Assembly (NCBI RefSeq): GCF_030814695.1
Contig: NZ_JAUSVL010000001.1
Coordinates: 5,616,227 to 5,680,226, forward strand
DNA from: Oligosphaera ethanolica
GTDB lineage: Bacteria > Verrucomicrobiota > Lentisphaeria > Oligosphaerales > Oligosphaeraceae
Direction of reading: 5' to 3'
DNA length: 64,000 bases
The position numbers were made by a program, and so were the translations under genes. Within the stretch, counting starts at the first letter, position 1; the number at the start of each line of letters is the position of its first letter. Of the stretch, positions 43,249 through 53,167 are shown piece by piece. Under the pieces are notes generated by a model that ran no database searches, was not told where the DNA came from, and was given only the letters and a program-made list of their open reading frames with translations.

Positions 43249-44949
43249 TCAATTTTCGGGGGACACCATGCTTGGCGTCTTTGGGGCTTCCCATTCGACG
43301 TTAATACAGTCAGTGAAGGCGCCGCCTTCATCCCCGATCTCGCCGTGGTAAGGCAGTGACGCATCCTGGGTGTAGGTGTTGTTTTTGAAAACGACATCAT
43401 CGCAGTACTGAAGTCGGATGAAGCGTTTTCCGTTGAGTCTGAAGTCATTATTGATGATGGTGATACCGCTGTGAAAGCCTTTTCCCGCGTAGGTCCCAAT
43501 AGTCGTCTTGTTAGAGATGACGGGGCCGCCTGTATACGCGCTATTGTGAAACCTGTTGTTGCGGATGAGCAGTTCGCGAACCGGACCGCTTTCGAAGTAG
43601 TTGATTGTTTCCCCAGTTAGCACAATAGCGCTCGACATATTGAAGAACGTGCAATTTTCCACAATCGCCCTTGGCGTGGCAATCAGAAATCCGCGTGGGC
43701 GGTTGTTGCCGGTTACACAGTCGTGAATATGCAGAAACGGCATCCGTGAGCGGTCTTCGAGCAGGACATCCTCAACACCCTCCGGCAACCCTTCTGCAAA
43801 CTCCAGTTTGAGGTGATGTTGATCGGCTTGCGTTACGTGCGTGAGCATGTTGGCAGCGATCGGCACCAGGGTCTGACGGTTGATCAAGAGGATGGTGTCC
43901 CCCGGGTGATAGAACCGCAGGGCCTTCTTCGCGGGATAGTCAAATCTCACCAGGAGCGTGCGGGCATCGATTTTCCGCTCAACGACGGCATACACGCCAT
44001 GCACATTCACGGCATCGTCGATCATGTTCATGAACGTGCAGTTGGCTATCTCAACTGTGCCACTGCAATTCACGAGGTGAACCGCATCGTCTTTCACCGC
44101 AAGCATACGCCCGGAGCCGTTGCGCACGACGGAGTTCACGTCATCGATGATGAGATTGTTCACGCCAATCCCCACAATGCCCATTGCAGTGGTGTTGTAC
44201 AGATCGATATTGCGCAATTGAACGTCGGTTGAATGCCAAAGGAAGATGCCGCTATTTTTGCGGCTGGCGTGGGCGCAGACCCAATAGTTGCCGGCGGTGT
44301 GGGGGAGTCGGCCTACACTTCCTTTCAGGCGAATGGTCTTCTCGTTGATCTGTTCCGGTTCGAGCTGGCACATCATCCTGTAAAGGAAGCTGTTCTTGTC
44401 CGGTTCATTGAGGCAGGCGAAGTAGGGATTTTTTTGCGTGGGGGCGCCATCGGGTGAAAATTCCGTGACCAACGGGGCGCTCACGATGTTTTCCCAGCCG
44501 TCGGCCTCGCTGTAGAAAACAAAATTATTGTCGCTGATCCGGCAGAAGAACTCTTTCTGATCGAAGGTGATCTCGAACCAGTCATCCCCGACTGCACTGA
44601 TGAGCGCCTGAGCGTAGAGTGGATACTCATAGTCAACGGAGAAATTGCGGAGGACGACTCCCTCGCTGTTCTCTATCGAGATCGGGGCAACATCGCCGTG
44701 GAAGATGAGGTCCGCCCCTTCGCCGTCGATGGTCAGATCTTTCTTGTTTTCAATTGAGATAATGGTGTACTTCTGTTCTTGCCCATAGAAAGGGTAATAC
44801 CAGTCACGACGAGCGGCATGTTCCTGGTGAAAATCGATACGGCCGCCGCCCAGATACAAGGTGTCCCCCGCCTGACACGCGTGGAGTGCCTGGTTCATTG
44901 CCAGCGTGGGATTGCCGCAAGACAAGTAATCTTTCAGATAGACATTCAT
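43249..44949 (-). CDS. Right-handed beta-helix protein, GH110-like
   Basis: About 566 residues from MNVYLKDYLSCGNP, behind GGAGG; the longer frame to 45051 has no support. Parallel beta-helix repeats run through most of the chain (GVVLRNFSVDYEY, VQLRNIDLYNTTAMG, GTVEIANCTFMNMIDDAVNV, RAIVENCTFFNM). The MIDDAVNVHGVY block and the barrel-like insert after it recall GH110 alpha-1,3-galactosidases, which remove terminal galactose from blood-group-B-type glycans. I see no signal peptide, so it would act in the cytoplasm. Glycoside hydrolase is likely; the exact specificity is a guess. Confidence 0.75.
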   Translation of the reverse strand: MNVYLKDYLSCGNPTLAMNQALHACQAGDTLYLGGGRIDFHQEHAARRDWYYPFYGQEQKYTIISIENKKDLTIDGEGADLIFHGDVAPISIENSEGVVLRNFSVDYEYPLYAQALISAVGDDWFEITFDQKEFFCRISDNNFVFYSEADGWENIVSAPLVTEFSPDGAPTQKNPYFACLNEPDKNSFLYRMMCQLEPEQINEKTIRLKGSVGRLPHTAGNYWVCAHASRKNSGIFLWHSTDVQLRNIDLYNTTAMGIVGIGVNNLIIDDVNSVVRNGSGRMLAVKDDAVHLVNCSGTVEIANCTFMNMIDDAVNVHGVYAVVERKIDARTLLVRFDYPAKKALRFYHPGDTILLINRQTLVPIAANMLTHVTQADQHHLKLEFAEGLPEGVEDVLLEDRSRMPFLHIHDCVTGNNRPRGFLIATPRAIVENCTFFNMSSAIVLTGETINYFESGPVRELLIRNNRFHNSAYTGGPVISNKTTIGTYAGKGFHSGITIINNDFRLNGKRFIRLQYCDDVVFKNNTYTQDASLPYHGEIGDEGGAFTDCINVEWEAPKTPSMVSPEN

Positions 44950-45307
44950 CGAAATCCTCCAAGCGGGATGGGTGTGGACAATGGACATTGCGCTCAGTGT
45001 TGTTCGTGGGTCCGGCCTGCAGAGCCGACTGCGGGCAGCATGGCAAGGCACCCTCAGGATGACAGTAGCTTATGACCTCCCTGAAGGCATTCAGGATGAA
45101 GCTCTCCGTAGCTGCAAAAGATATCTTCAGGCAATGTCGATCAATGCGCTGCGCTGCAATCCCTGCTGGACAACATCAGCGTGTCGCGCTAGGCAGGGTG
45201 AGAAGCAATCACCGGTGACACTATACCTCCTGAAGATGCCTTATGGTTGACGCCTTCTGCACATTTGCCGTGGCAAATTTTAACGGGGGGGGGGGCGGCC
45301 AAGGCGG
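44950..45307. other. Gene-free stretch upstream of the beta-helix gene
   Basis: No coding region is recognisable. A run of G bases lies at about 45,283-45,293. The promoter of the beta-helix gene should be here, on the minus strand, but no strong boxes are visible. Confidence 0.4.
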
Positions 45308-45466
45308 TCAATCCAGGAGAAATTGATCAAAATTATCTGGTGTGAGAATATTGGTTACGGCGCTCGGATAGGCCTTCAGAAAAGAGTGTGGAACACGGGC
45401 CTTGCTATTTGTCCGCAACTTGATTTCCCAGGCATGTAGCTTCCCCTGCGCTACTTCGAGATAGTC
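45308..45466 (-). pseudogene. DUF4143 ATPase, C-terminal remnant
   Basis: Minus-strand translation ending at the TGA 45,308-45,310 gives YLEVAQGKLHAWEIKLR, then PHSFLKAYPSAVTNIL and DNFDQFLLD. This matches the C-terminal DUF4143 domain of AAA-type ATP-binding proteins, where a GKLHAYE(F/I)K segment precedes a FLxAYP segment. The ATPase part is absent and the 5' side runs into unrelated sequence, so only the last 50 or so codons survive. Confidence 0.65.
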
Positions 45467-45555
45467 GCTTCGCGGCGGTGAAAAACCTACCCGCGCGCTT
45501 GTCGGCGCAGGCGAGGCGCCAACTAGTGGTCAAAAGCATCTGCGGATAGCGCGGC

Positions 45556-47067
45556 TTACAGACGATGTCTGGCGTGGACCGCGCTGGGTGCCGCGTCCGT
45601 TTTGGCTATTGCCGCTGTCCCCGTGCCGTCTGCCTGCAGTTGAGCCAGAAAAGCGCGGACAGCCTCTTCGTGTTCGGGCGGAATCGCCATGGTCACGTTG
45701 TGGGTACCTGCCGCGGTTTTGCCCAACGACGCGTAGAAATCAATGACAGCGTGGTCAAGAATGAGGTCATCGGGCATGATTGGCCGGTCAACGCGCAGCG
45801 TTTGCAGCCGTCGGCAGCGTGACAAGGCCGTATAGAGCTGACCGTGGGCAAAACAGCCGGCGCCGAGGCGCAAATCGACGCAATCCAGGCTCAGTCCCTG
45901 CGCCTTATGGATGGTCACAGCGTAGGCGAGTTTCAGTGGAATCTGCACAAAAGTGCCTATTTCGCGCTGGCGGATGCGGCGCTGGCCACCCGCATGGTCA
46001 GCATCAATGACATATTCGTAGTTCGACCACGTATTGAGGCCGACGGTCACCGTCACGCCTTTATCGAGCTTGACCGTGACCGCCGGGCTGTCAAGCTGGC
46101 TGATTGCCATGATCACGCCGACATCGCCATTGACGTATTCGAACTCGCCGTCAGGCAGGTGTTTATTGCACAGCACCATCACTCGTGCGCCGGGTTTGAG
46201 ATCTAGCAGCGCTTCAGTCGGAAAATCGGACTCGTTGAATCTGCCGGTGACCACGGCCTTGAACAGCGAGCTATTGCCCGCGAGACGCGCTTTCATGGCG
46301 CTGTTGATGGTCGCGGCTTCGCGATTGGTCGTGCAGAGACAAATGGGCGCGCCTGGCAGGCGATTGTTGCCCACGCAGCAACGGTTGAGAATCGCCAAAG
46401 CACTCTGCGGCTCGTTGGCGCCATCAACGACGATATCAGGCTCGCTGGGGCGGCCGTGGCGAATGTTGTTGAGCAGGTCCAGAAACAGCCGATCGTCTTG
46501 CTGACGATGGGCCGTGTGCAAGCAGATATTTTGGAAATCCGCTTGTCGCCACAGCTGCGTCTGAAAGGCGTAAGCGCCGCCGAGGCAGGACTGGAGGTAA
46601 TCGCGTTCCGTCTCATTCTTGATGACCGGCGGCAGCTGGAAGAAATCGCCGACCAGGATCATTTGCTTCCCGCCGAAGGGCTTGAGGCTGTCGTTGCCCT
46701 GGGCGACTGAGCGCAGGCGGCTGTCAATGGCGGCAAAGACATCGCTACGCAACATGGAGACCTCGTCAACGACAATGGTCTTGACGCCGCGCAGCAGCGC
46801 CTTGCGCCGGGGGCTGCCGATGCGTCCCAAGTTGTCTGGCGTCAGCAGCCCCGGCTTCAGAAGAAAGAAACTATGCAGGGTGGTGCCATTGATGTTGATG
46901 GCCGCAACGCCCGTCGGCGCCAAAAAGACGCAGTCCCGCCCGCACTGCTGGCGGAATTCCCGCAGAATAGTCGATTTGCCGGTGCCAGCCTCGCCGGTCA
47001 GGAAAATGTTGCGTCCGGCCAGCATCAGGTCGAGGGCGGCTTGCTGTTCATCGTTCAGCTGAATCAT
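45556..47067 (-). CDS. Pif1-like helicase
   Basis: 503 residues from MIQLNDEQQAALDLML behind a strong GGAGGAGGG site; an extension to 47295 is open but unsupported. Walker A GEAGTGKST (residues 25-33), Walker B TIVVDEVSML, GDFFQLPPV, and near the C terminus YAVTIHKAQGLSLDCV and YTALSRCRRL define a superfamily-1B Pif1/RecD-type DNA helicase. These unwind 5' to 3' and clear DNA structures such as G-quadruplexes or forks. A short low-complexity tail follows the helicase core. It is convergent with nothing close and lies downstream of the ABC-F gene on the same strand. Confidence 0.9.
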   Translation of the reverse strand: MIQLNDEQQAALDLMLAGRNIFLTGEAGTGKSTILREFRQQCGRDCVFLAPTGVAAININGTTLHSFFLLKPGLLTPDNLGRIGSPRRKALLRGVKTIVVDEVSMLRSDVFAAIDSRLRSVAQGNDSLKPFGGKQMILVGDFFQLPPVIKNETERDYLQSCLGGAYAFQTQLWRQADFQNICLHTAHRQQDDRLFLDLLNNIRHGRPSEPDIVVDGANEPQSALAILNRCCVGNNRLPGAPICLCTTNREAATINSAMKARLAGNSSLFKAVVTGRFNESDFPTEALLDLKPGARVMVLCNKHLPDGEFEYVNGDVGVIMAISQLDSPAVTVKLDKGVTVTVGLNTWSNYEYVIDADHAGGQRRIRQREIGTFVQIPLKLAYAVTIHKAQGLSLDCVDLRLGAGCFAHGQLYTALSRCRRLQTLRVDRPIMPDDLILDHAVIDFYASLGKTAAGTHNVTMAIPPEHEEAVRAFLAQLQADGTGTAAIAKTDAAPSAVHARHRL

Positions 47068-47230
47068 GGTATCCCTCCTCCGGGCTTGTCCGGCTACCGG
47101 ACAGAAAATCGGTTCAGGCGGCATGGTTTCAGGCCGCCAGCGCCTGGCGTCTTCCTTCGCCTGGGCTGCTAGCCGGCCATGTCCGCTTTGGTAATCCGGT
47201 CCCGTTTGTCCTTTGTTGGCGGTAGCGTTG

Positions 47231-49285
47231 TCAGTCCTTATTGCCGAGGGCGGCGAGTCGTTCGTCCTGACGTTGGAGGACATTATCGAGCGCACGACTG
47301 GCTTCTTCCCAAGCCCAGGCGGCGTTATCCATTTCGCGTTTGATGTCGGTCAGGCGTTTATTGAGGGCTTCGAAGTCGGTCCCGGGCTCGGCTTTGGCGA
47401 GGGTTTCATAGAGACCGTTCTGTTCTTCTTCGAGGGCCGTGATAGTGCCTTCCTGGAGGGCGACGGCCTCTTCCCAGCGACGGCGGTCCTTGCTGAAGAA
47501 GGCGCGGACTTGCGCCTCTTCGCGTTTACGGTCGCGGCGATTCAGGGTCGGCGCGGCAGCGAGCGCCGGGTCGGCGACGCTGGTAGCGCCGCTGTTGACC
47601 GCCTTTGCCAGCGTGGCAGTCTTAGCCTGCGCGGCCGCGGCCGCGGCGACGGCGGCCTGCTGTTTTTCGGCGGCGTCTTGTTCAGCGAGTTTCTGGCGGT
47701 AGTAATCGTAGTTGCCGAAGAAACGGGTGACGGCGCCGGGCGTGAGGGCGAAGATGGTGGTCGCCAGATTGCGCACGAAAGTGATGTCGTGGCTGACGAG
47801 GCACAGCGTGCCCTGGTAATTACGCAAGGCGTCTTCGAGAGCCTCGCGGGCATAGATGTCCAAGTGCGTGGTCGGCTCGTCAAGAAGGAGGAAGTTATTG
47901 GGACGCAGGAGCAGCCTGGCCAGCGCCAGCCGCACTTTTTCGCCGCCGCTGAGGACCTGCACCTGCTTTTCAATGGCGTCGCCTGGGAAGCCGAAGCCGC
48001 CGAGCATGCTGCGCAGTTCGCCTTCGCTGCGATCGGCGGAGACGGCCCGGACCGTCTCGTACACTGTCCGCTGCGGATCCATGGTTTCCGCGTAATCCTG
48101 CGACTGATAGCCGATGGTGACATTGTGGCCGATGACCAGTTTGCCGCTGCCTAGGGGCATTTGACCGGCGATGAGCCGCAACAGCGTCGTCTTGCCCATG
48201 CCATTGAGGCCGACAAAGGCCGCCTTCTCGCCACGGTCCAGGTGCAAATCGACATTATCGAGCACCTTGGTCTTGCCATCGTAGGAATAACAGGCATTTT
48301 CCAGGCGCACGACTTCCTGGCCGGAGCGCGGCGGCAACGGCAGGATAATGCGCGGCGGCTTCACCGTGATCTGCGGAATATCCACATCTTCCAGCTTATC
48401 AAGCATCTTCTGGCGGCTCTGCGCCTGGGCGGCCTTGGTGGCCTTGGCCTTGAAACGATCCACGAAGCGTTCGAGCTGTTCCTTGCGCCGGTCGAGGTTG
48501 CGTTTTTGAGCAATGAGCTGGTCGTGTCGCGATTCGCGATCCTGGACGTACTGCGCATAGTTGCCCGGGTAGCGCGTCACCCGCCCACCCATGACTTCCA
48601 GCGTCACCGAGGTCAGCGAATTAAGCAGATAGCGGTCGTGGGAAATCAGCAGCAGCGTGCCCGGGTAGTTCTTCAGGTAGTCCCGCAGCCATTCCACGGC
48701 CGGGACGTCAAGATAGTTTGTCGGCTCGTCCAGCAGCAGCACGTCGGGGCGCGACACTAGGATGCGCGCCAGCTCGGAGCGGATCTTCCAGCCGCCGCTG
48801 AAGGACGCGAAGGGGTCGTCAAAGCGGGACACCGCGAAGCCCAGGCCTGACAGCGTCGCCTCGGCGCGGTTGCGCAGTTCGTAGCCGCCGAGATGCTCGA
48901 ATTCGGTCTGCAGATTCCCCAGGCGGTTGAGAATGCGCGTCTGTTCGTCACCGGTCGCTCCGGTCAATGCGTGTTCGAGGCGCGACATCTCGTCGTGCAT
49001 CACATTCAGCTCCGGCAAGGCGTTCTCAGTGTAGTTGATCAGCGAGATGCCGGCGGGGACGTCATGGACCTGCTGATGTACGTAGCCCAAGCGCAGGCTG
49101 GACGGATAGCTCACATCGCCCTTGTCCGGAACCACGTTGCCGGAAAGCATCTCGAAAAGCGTACTTTTGCCGGCGCCGTTGGGACCGACCACGCCCACGC
49201 GTTCGCCGGGATGGATGGTAAAGGTCGCTTCTTGAATAACCTGCTGGGTTCCGAAGGCCTTGCTTACTTGGGTAAATTGTATCAT
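47231..49285 (-). CDS. ABC-F family ATPase
   Basis: 684 residues with two ABC domains and no membrane segment. Walker A motifs are GPNGAGKST (34-42) and GLNGMGKTT. Signature motifs are FSGGWKIR and LSGGEKVR, and each domain has LLLDEPT. Between them is the charged linker (KRNLDRRKEQLERFVDRFKA) that in this family reaches into the ribosome E site. A C-terminal coiled region (KTATLAKAV to the end) follows. ABC-F proteins help stalled ribosomes or protect them from antibiotics. The build is closest to Uup/YdiF-type factors, but the subfamily is not certain. Confidence 0.92.
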   Translation of the reverse strand: MIQFTQVSKAFGTQQVIQEATFTIHPGERVGVVGPNGAGKSTLFEMLSGNVVPDKGDVSYPSSLRLGYVHQQVHDVPAGISLINYTENALPELNVMHDEMSRLEHALTGATGDEQTRILNRLGNLQTEFEHLGGYELRNRAEATLSGLGFAVSRFDDPFASFSGGWKIRSELARILVSRPDVLLLDEPTNYLDVPAVEWLRDYLKNYPGTLLLISHDRYLLNSLTSVTLEVMGGRVTRYPGNYAQYVQDRESRHDQLIAQKRNLDRRKEQLERFVDRFKAKATKAAQAQSRQKMLDKLEDVDIPQITVKPPRIILPLPPRSGQEVVRLENACYSYDGKTKVLDNVDLHLDRGEKAAFVGLNGMGKTTLLRLIAGQMPLGSGKLVIGHNVTIGYQSQDYAETMDPQRTVYETVRAVSADRSEGELRSMLGGFGFPGDAIEKQVQVLSGGEKVRLALARLLLRPNNFLLLDEPTTHLDIYAREALEDALRNYQGTLCLVSHDITFVRNLATTIFALTPGAVTRFFGNYDYYRQKLAEQDAAEKQQAAVAAAAAAQAKTATLAKAVNSGATSVADPALAAAPTLNRRDRKREEAQVRAFFSKDRRRWEEAVALQEGTITALEEEQNGLYETLAKAEPGTDFEALNKRLTDIKREMDNAAWAWEEASRALDNVLQRQDERLAALGNKD

Positions 49286-50180
49286 GATTGGTCGTGTTCA
49301 GTCATAGCATTGACGCGGTAGCCGCGCTGGTAGCGGAGTTCAGTAAATGGTCGCGTTCCCTGGCTGTCGTGCTCGGCCCTTGCCCTGCCCTTGCCAGTAT
49401 GAGGGCAGCCAGCAGCGCCTGTAAGCCTTAACGTTTCCTGATTGTCGGCGCCTAACACGCCGGCTCGACCAGGTCCACCAGTGGCGGGACAGTTGGAGCG
49501 GACTATGTAAATGGGCGAAACGCCTAATATAAGTAATCGGTCAGTGATTGATATCGGATGCACGACATTCCCCTCTCCGGCGCGGTGAGATTGGACATGC
49601 TAGCCAATGTGGCGCCCTCCGGGCGCAATTCTATGTTATTGTCATACCCCGGGTTGCGGCGCCCTCCGGGCGCCTCACCCGGGGCTATGCATAGTACGGC
49701 CCTCCGGGCCGAACTTGGCCGACCTGACGACTTGCTTTGTCAGGTTCGGGCCGAAAACTACCATCATTCACTATCCATGTTTTTGCGCCGTAGGCGCTTA
49801 ACCATGCTTAACCCCAGGCTTTAGCCTGGGGACGCAGCCTGCCAACAGACAGTGCCTCGTAGAGGCACCACAGTATTGGTTATCAATGACTCCTATGAAA
49901 CACGCTGCCGCAAAGGTCGGCGGAAATCAAGGTCGGATGGCTGGGCGGCGACTGGCCGTGGGTTTCCTGCAAATTGTCCCAGCGAAGCGCCGGGGTGTAC
50001 ACTGACCGATTACTAATATAAGTCTATTTATGCTCAGTGCACCTTGTTTTTTTACCCCCGGGCGGCAAATTAACACGGCTTGACGAGGGAAGTGGGCGGG
50101 ACCGCCAGCACTATTGCCGCACTCGCCCAATTTTATTCAGCGAAGCGCCCAAGCCCGGGCATTGTCCCCTGCCCTCAGCC
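49286..50180. repeat. Hairpin-rich intergenic stretch, region B
   Basis: No gene is supported. Between about 49,611 and 49,870 at least seven palindromes follow one another: GCGCCCTCCGGGCGC; CCCCGGGT/ACCCGGGG nesting another GCGCCC/GGGCGC; CGGCCCTCCGGGCCG; CCTGAC/GTCAGG; GCGCCGTAGGCGC; CCCCAGGC/GCCTGGGG; and GTGCCTC/GAGGCAC. After these comes copy 1 of the 126-bp dispersed repeat (49,888-50,013). Confidence 0.7.
49888..50013 (+). repeat. 126-bp dispersed repeat, copy 1
   Basis: Nearly identical to 55,081-55,205 in the same orientation. Both copies contain a 36-codon frame starting MKHAAAKVGGNQGRMAGRR. Both end in a sequence with TTGTCC, 18 bases, then TACACT, which could be a promoter pointing into the kinase gene (here) or rpsB (copy 2). 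Confidence 0.8.
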
Positions 50181-50924
50181 ATGACAACACCAGCCGGCAA
50201 CGACAGCCATCACCCCCCAGACGCACATGCCGTTGCGGGCCTTGACAAAGCAAGGCTGCTAGCCAACGCGGTCATGATCAAGGCTGCGCGCTCCATCGGC
50301 GACGCCGATGTCTACCGCGCGGAACAGCCCGGTGCCACGTCGTTACTGGTCAAGAGCTACCGCCAACGGCCCCTGTTTATTCGCTGGCTCTTCGCCCGTC
50401 GCTGCTTGCGCAACGAGTACCACAAGCTCGCATTTCTTCGCGACCTGGGGATCGTACGCGTGCCGCAGCCCGTCGCTCTGCCTGACAAGGACACGCTGGC
50501 CATGGAATTCCTGACCGATGCCGTGCCCTTGAACACCACTTGGCGTACAGACAGACAGCCGCCGCAGGAGTTCTTCAGTAAACTGAACGACATCATCACA
50601 GAACTGCATCGCCGTGGCTTTGCCCATGGCGATTTCCGCAGCACCAACGTCATGGTCACCCACGATGGGGAGCCCTGCCTAATCGATTTCGCCACCGCTG
50701 TCTGCCGCAACCCAGGTTGCTCCTGCGTGGAGCAGGCCCTCTTCCCCTTCTTCCGGCGAACCGATCTCTTCGCCATGGCGAAAATAATCGCCAAATTCCA
50801 TCCGGAGATGCTCAGCGGACCACAAACCCAGCGTCTGGGTTCACCACCGTGGTATCTGCGCCTCGGGCGCTTCCTGCGCAAAAATGTCTATCGCCGCTAC
50901 CTCAAGCAGAGCTTCGAAGGCTGA
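50181..50924 (+). CDS. Small eukaryote-like kinase
   Basis: 247 residues from MTTPAGNDSH; a start 48 codons further upstream is open but less likely. The kinase core shows SLLVKSYRQRPLFI (Lys), NEYHKLAFLRDLGI, then LHRRGFAHGDFRSTNVMV (catalytic loop HGDxxxxN) and CLIDFATAV (DFx metal site). It resembles the lipopolysaccharide-core kinase (WaaP/Kdo kinase) and RIO groups. A C-terminal basic tail (RFLRKNVYRRYLKQ) could bind membrane. A role in phosphorylating a lipid A or sugar is plausible but unproved. No good ribosome-binding site precedes the chosen start. Confidence 0.75.
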   Translation: MTTPAGNDSHHPPDAHAVAGLDKARLLANAVMIKAARSIGDADVYRAEQPGATSLLVKSYRQRPLFIRWLFARRCLRNEYHKLAFLRDLGIVRVPQPVALPDKDTLAMEFLTDAVPLNTTWRTDRQPPQEFFSKLNDIITELHRRGFAHGDFRSTNVMVTHDGEPCLIDFATAVCRNPGCSCVEQALFPFFRRTDLFAMAKIIAKFHPEMLSGPQTQRLGSPPWYLRLGRFLRKNVYRRYLKQSFEG

Positions 50925-50965
50925 GTACGCCACCACGACACGTACCCAGCGCTTAGTCCAGCGTC

Positions 50966-53167
50966 TTATTTGCGCAGATACCACTTCTTGATGGCCGGCA
51001 GGGGCGCCGGTGGCAGGTCGTCCATCAGGCGTTTGTGAGCGGGTTTCTTGCTCTTATCGCTGGCATTTTCCGGTTTGTGGGCGTCCTTGCCGGCGCTATC
51101 AGGGCGTCGTGGGGCGGCGCCATGGGCGGCATGATCAACGTGCCCTTCTGTGGCGTGGTCGCGTTTCTTGGGCGGCCAATATTCAGCCGGAAGCTTCGGG
51201 CGTTGTGGGGGGCGAGTGGTGCCGGCAGGCGCCCTGTCCTCCCGCTGCGGGGCGGCGCCGTGGTCAGCGGCTTGCGGACGCGGTGCCTGCTCGTGAGCCG
51301 ACGCTGGCCGCATAGCGCCATCGCGGCGCCCACCACTGCGTTCGCCGCCAGCGGCGAAGCGTTCGGCATCTCGCGGGTGGAACCTGCCAGTGCGGTTGTC
51401 CGGTCGGCGTGGGGAGCCGCCGTAACGGCCGCTGCGGCCACCGCGTTGTTCGCGAGGCTGAGGGGCCAAGATTCTGTCCAGGCGCTGCCCCGCAATGCCG
51501 ATATGCTCCGGGCCGAGATCACCGCCACCGGCCAGCTGCCGGCTGAGCAGTTTCGCCAGCAGAACCAACAGGTCCTGGTTGGTGCTCAGGGTTTGGACCT
51601 GGTTGAGAATATCCACATCCAGTTCTTCCTCCAGCAGATCGCGGAAAATCGTCTTGAGGCGGCGGGAGGTGACTTCGGTCCGCGTTGGAATCAGGCGGTT
51701 TTCCAGCTGCGCGCCGACATTCGTCCGGATCGCCTCCAGCTGTCGCATCTCCCGGGGGGTAACCAGGGTAATCGCCGTGCCGGCGCGACCGGCGCGGCCG
51801 GTCCGGCCGATGCGGTGCACGTAGCCACGGGAATCAAAGGGCATATGGAAGTTGAACACGTGCGTAACGTCGTCCACGTCCAAGCCGCGGGCGGCGACAT
51901 CCGTCGCCACCAGGATGTCAATTTCGCTGCGGCGAAACGCCATCATGACCCGGTTGCGAGCCGCCTGTTCCATGTCGCCATGGAGGCAGTTCACACTGAA
52001 ACCACGTCCACCGAGGACGATATTCAGCGAGTCGGTTTCCTCGCGTGTCCGACAGAAGATGATTGCCTTGCGCACATTTTCCGCATCAATCAGACGGATG
52101 ATGGCATTGACGCGCTCGCTGTCTTCAATCACGCAGAACAGCTGCTCAATGTCGTTGTTCGCAGTTTCATTCACCCCCATGGTGATATTGACTGGATTAA
52201 TTAAGACGGTCTGCGCCAGATTCACCACCGGTCGCGGCATGGTCGCGGAGAACAGCATGGTCTGCCGCGGCCCCGGGAACGCTTCGAAAATCTTCTTGAC
52301 GTCATCCAAAAAGCCCATGTCGAGCATTTCGTCGGCTTCATCCACCACGACGAACTGGGGATTGACGCCCTTAAAATGCCCCGATTCAAGCAGATCAATC
52401 AAGCGTCCGGGCGTCGCCACCAGCATATTGATGCCTTGCGCCAGCATCTGCTCCTGCCGGGTGTAGGATTGACCACCTGTGAAAGCCGCGGTCTTGACGC
52501 CCGTATAGCGTCCTAGACGATACAATTCCGAACTGACCTGAGCGGCCAGCTCGCGGGTCGGCACCAGCACCAGCAGCTGCAGGCCCTTCTGGCCGCGGAT
52601 CTTCTCCATCGCCGGCAAACCAAAAGCCGCCGTTTTGCCCGTGCCCGTCAACGCCTGGCCAATCAAGTCACGACCGGCAAGCAACTCGGGAATGGCCTTC
52701 GCCTGAATCGGCGTCGCCACGCTGAAACCCGCTTCGCGAACGCCGCGCATCAGCTCGTCACAAAAACCAAAACGCGCAAAACCGTCCTCGGGAACAGCCG
52801 CAACCGCCACCTCTTCGCCGGTGGCAGCGTCTTCGTCCACGACGGCTCCGGCCGCAACGGCCTCGCCACTTTGCACAACCACAGTCCCGGCAGACGCAAG
52901 CTCAGCATCAGTTTCGCTCACAACATCGGCAGACGCAGTCGGTTCAGACATCGTCTTCTCATCTTTTTCGTCAATCGCCACCAGGGCCTCGCTTTCATCC
53001 AAAACAACTGCACTCGCTGCAACCTCAACCGCTGACGCGGCCTTCGCTGTCGTCGCCAAAGCCGGGTCCTCCGCAAAGGCATCCGGCACATCAATGATTA
53101 GTTCGGCGGGATTCCCCGCCATCTTCACACTATCAGCCATTCTTTCACCAGTCGTTGTCTGCGCCAT
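50966..53167 (-). CDS. DEAD-box RNA helicase
   Basis: 733 residues from the ATG at 53167 (MAQTTTGERM), chosen for GAGGAG upstream. An acidic, Ala/Val-rich N-terminal tail of about 130 residues precedes the core: the Q motif (GFSVATPIQAKAIPELL), ALTGTGKT (I), PTRELA (Ia), VVDEADEML (II), LFSATMP (III), DVAARGLDV (V) and YVHRIGRTGRAGR (VI). An Arg/Gly-rich tail of about 180 residues (GGRSGRYGGSPRRPDNRTGR) follows, probably for RNA binding. This is the DeaD/CsdA type, used in ribosome assembly and mRNA turnover, often in the cold. It is convergent with the kinase gene. Confidence 0.92.
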   Translation of the reverse strand: MAQTTTGERMADSVKMAGNPAELIIDVPDAFAEDPALATTAKAASAVEVAASAVVLDESEALVAIDEKDEKTMSEPTASADVVSETDAELASAGTVVVQSGEAVAAGAVVDEDAATGEEVAVAAVPEDGFARFGFCDELMRGVREAGFSVATPIQAKAIPELLAGRDLIGQALTGTGKTAAFGLPAMEKIRGQKGLQLLVLVPTRELAAQVSSELYRLGRYTGVKTAAFTGGQSYTRQEQMLAQGINMLVATPGRLIDLLESGHFKGVNPQFVVVDEADEMLDMGFLDDVKKIFEAFPGPRQTMLFSATMPRPVVNLAQTVLINPVNITMGVNETANNDIEQLFCVIEDSERVNAIIRLIDAENVRKAIIFCRTREETDSLNIVLGGRGFSVNCLHGDMEQAARNRVMMAFRRSEIDILVATDVAARGLDVDDVTHVFNFHMPFDSRGYVHRIGRTGRAGRAGTAITLVTPREMRQLEAIRTNVGAQLENRLIPTRTEVTSRRLKTIFRDLLEEELDVDILNQVQTLSTNQDLLVLLAKLLSRQLAGGGDLGPEHIGIAGQRLDRILAPQPREQRGGRSGRYGGSPRRPDNRTGRFHPRDAERFAAGGERSGGRRDGAMRPASAHEQAPRPQAADHGAAPQREDRAPAGTTRPPQRPKLPAEYWPPKKRDHATEGHVDHAAHGAAPRRPDSAGKDAHKPENASDKSKKPAHKRLMDDLPPAPLPAIKKWYLRK

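Noticed and set aside
49558..49824. 88-residue ORF in hairpin region B
   Set aside because: Its codons are made of the palindromes themselves, with no ribosome-binding site and no protein-like pattern.
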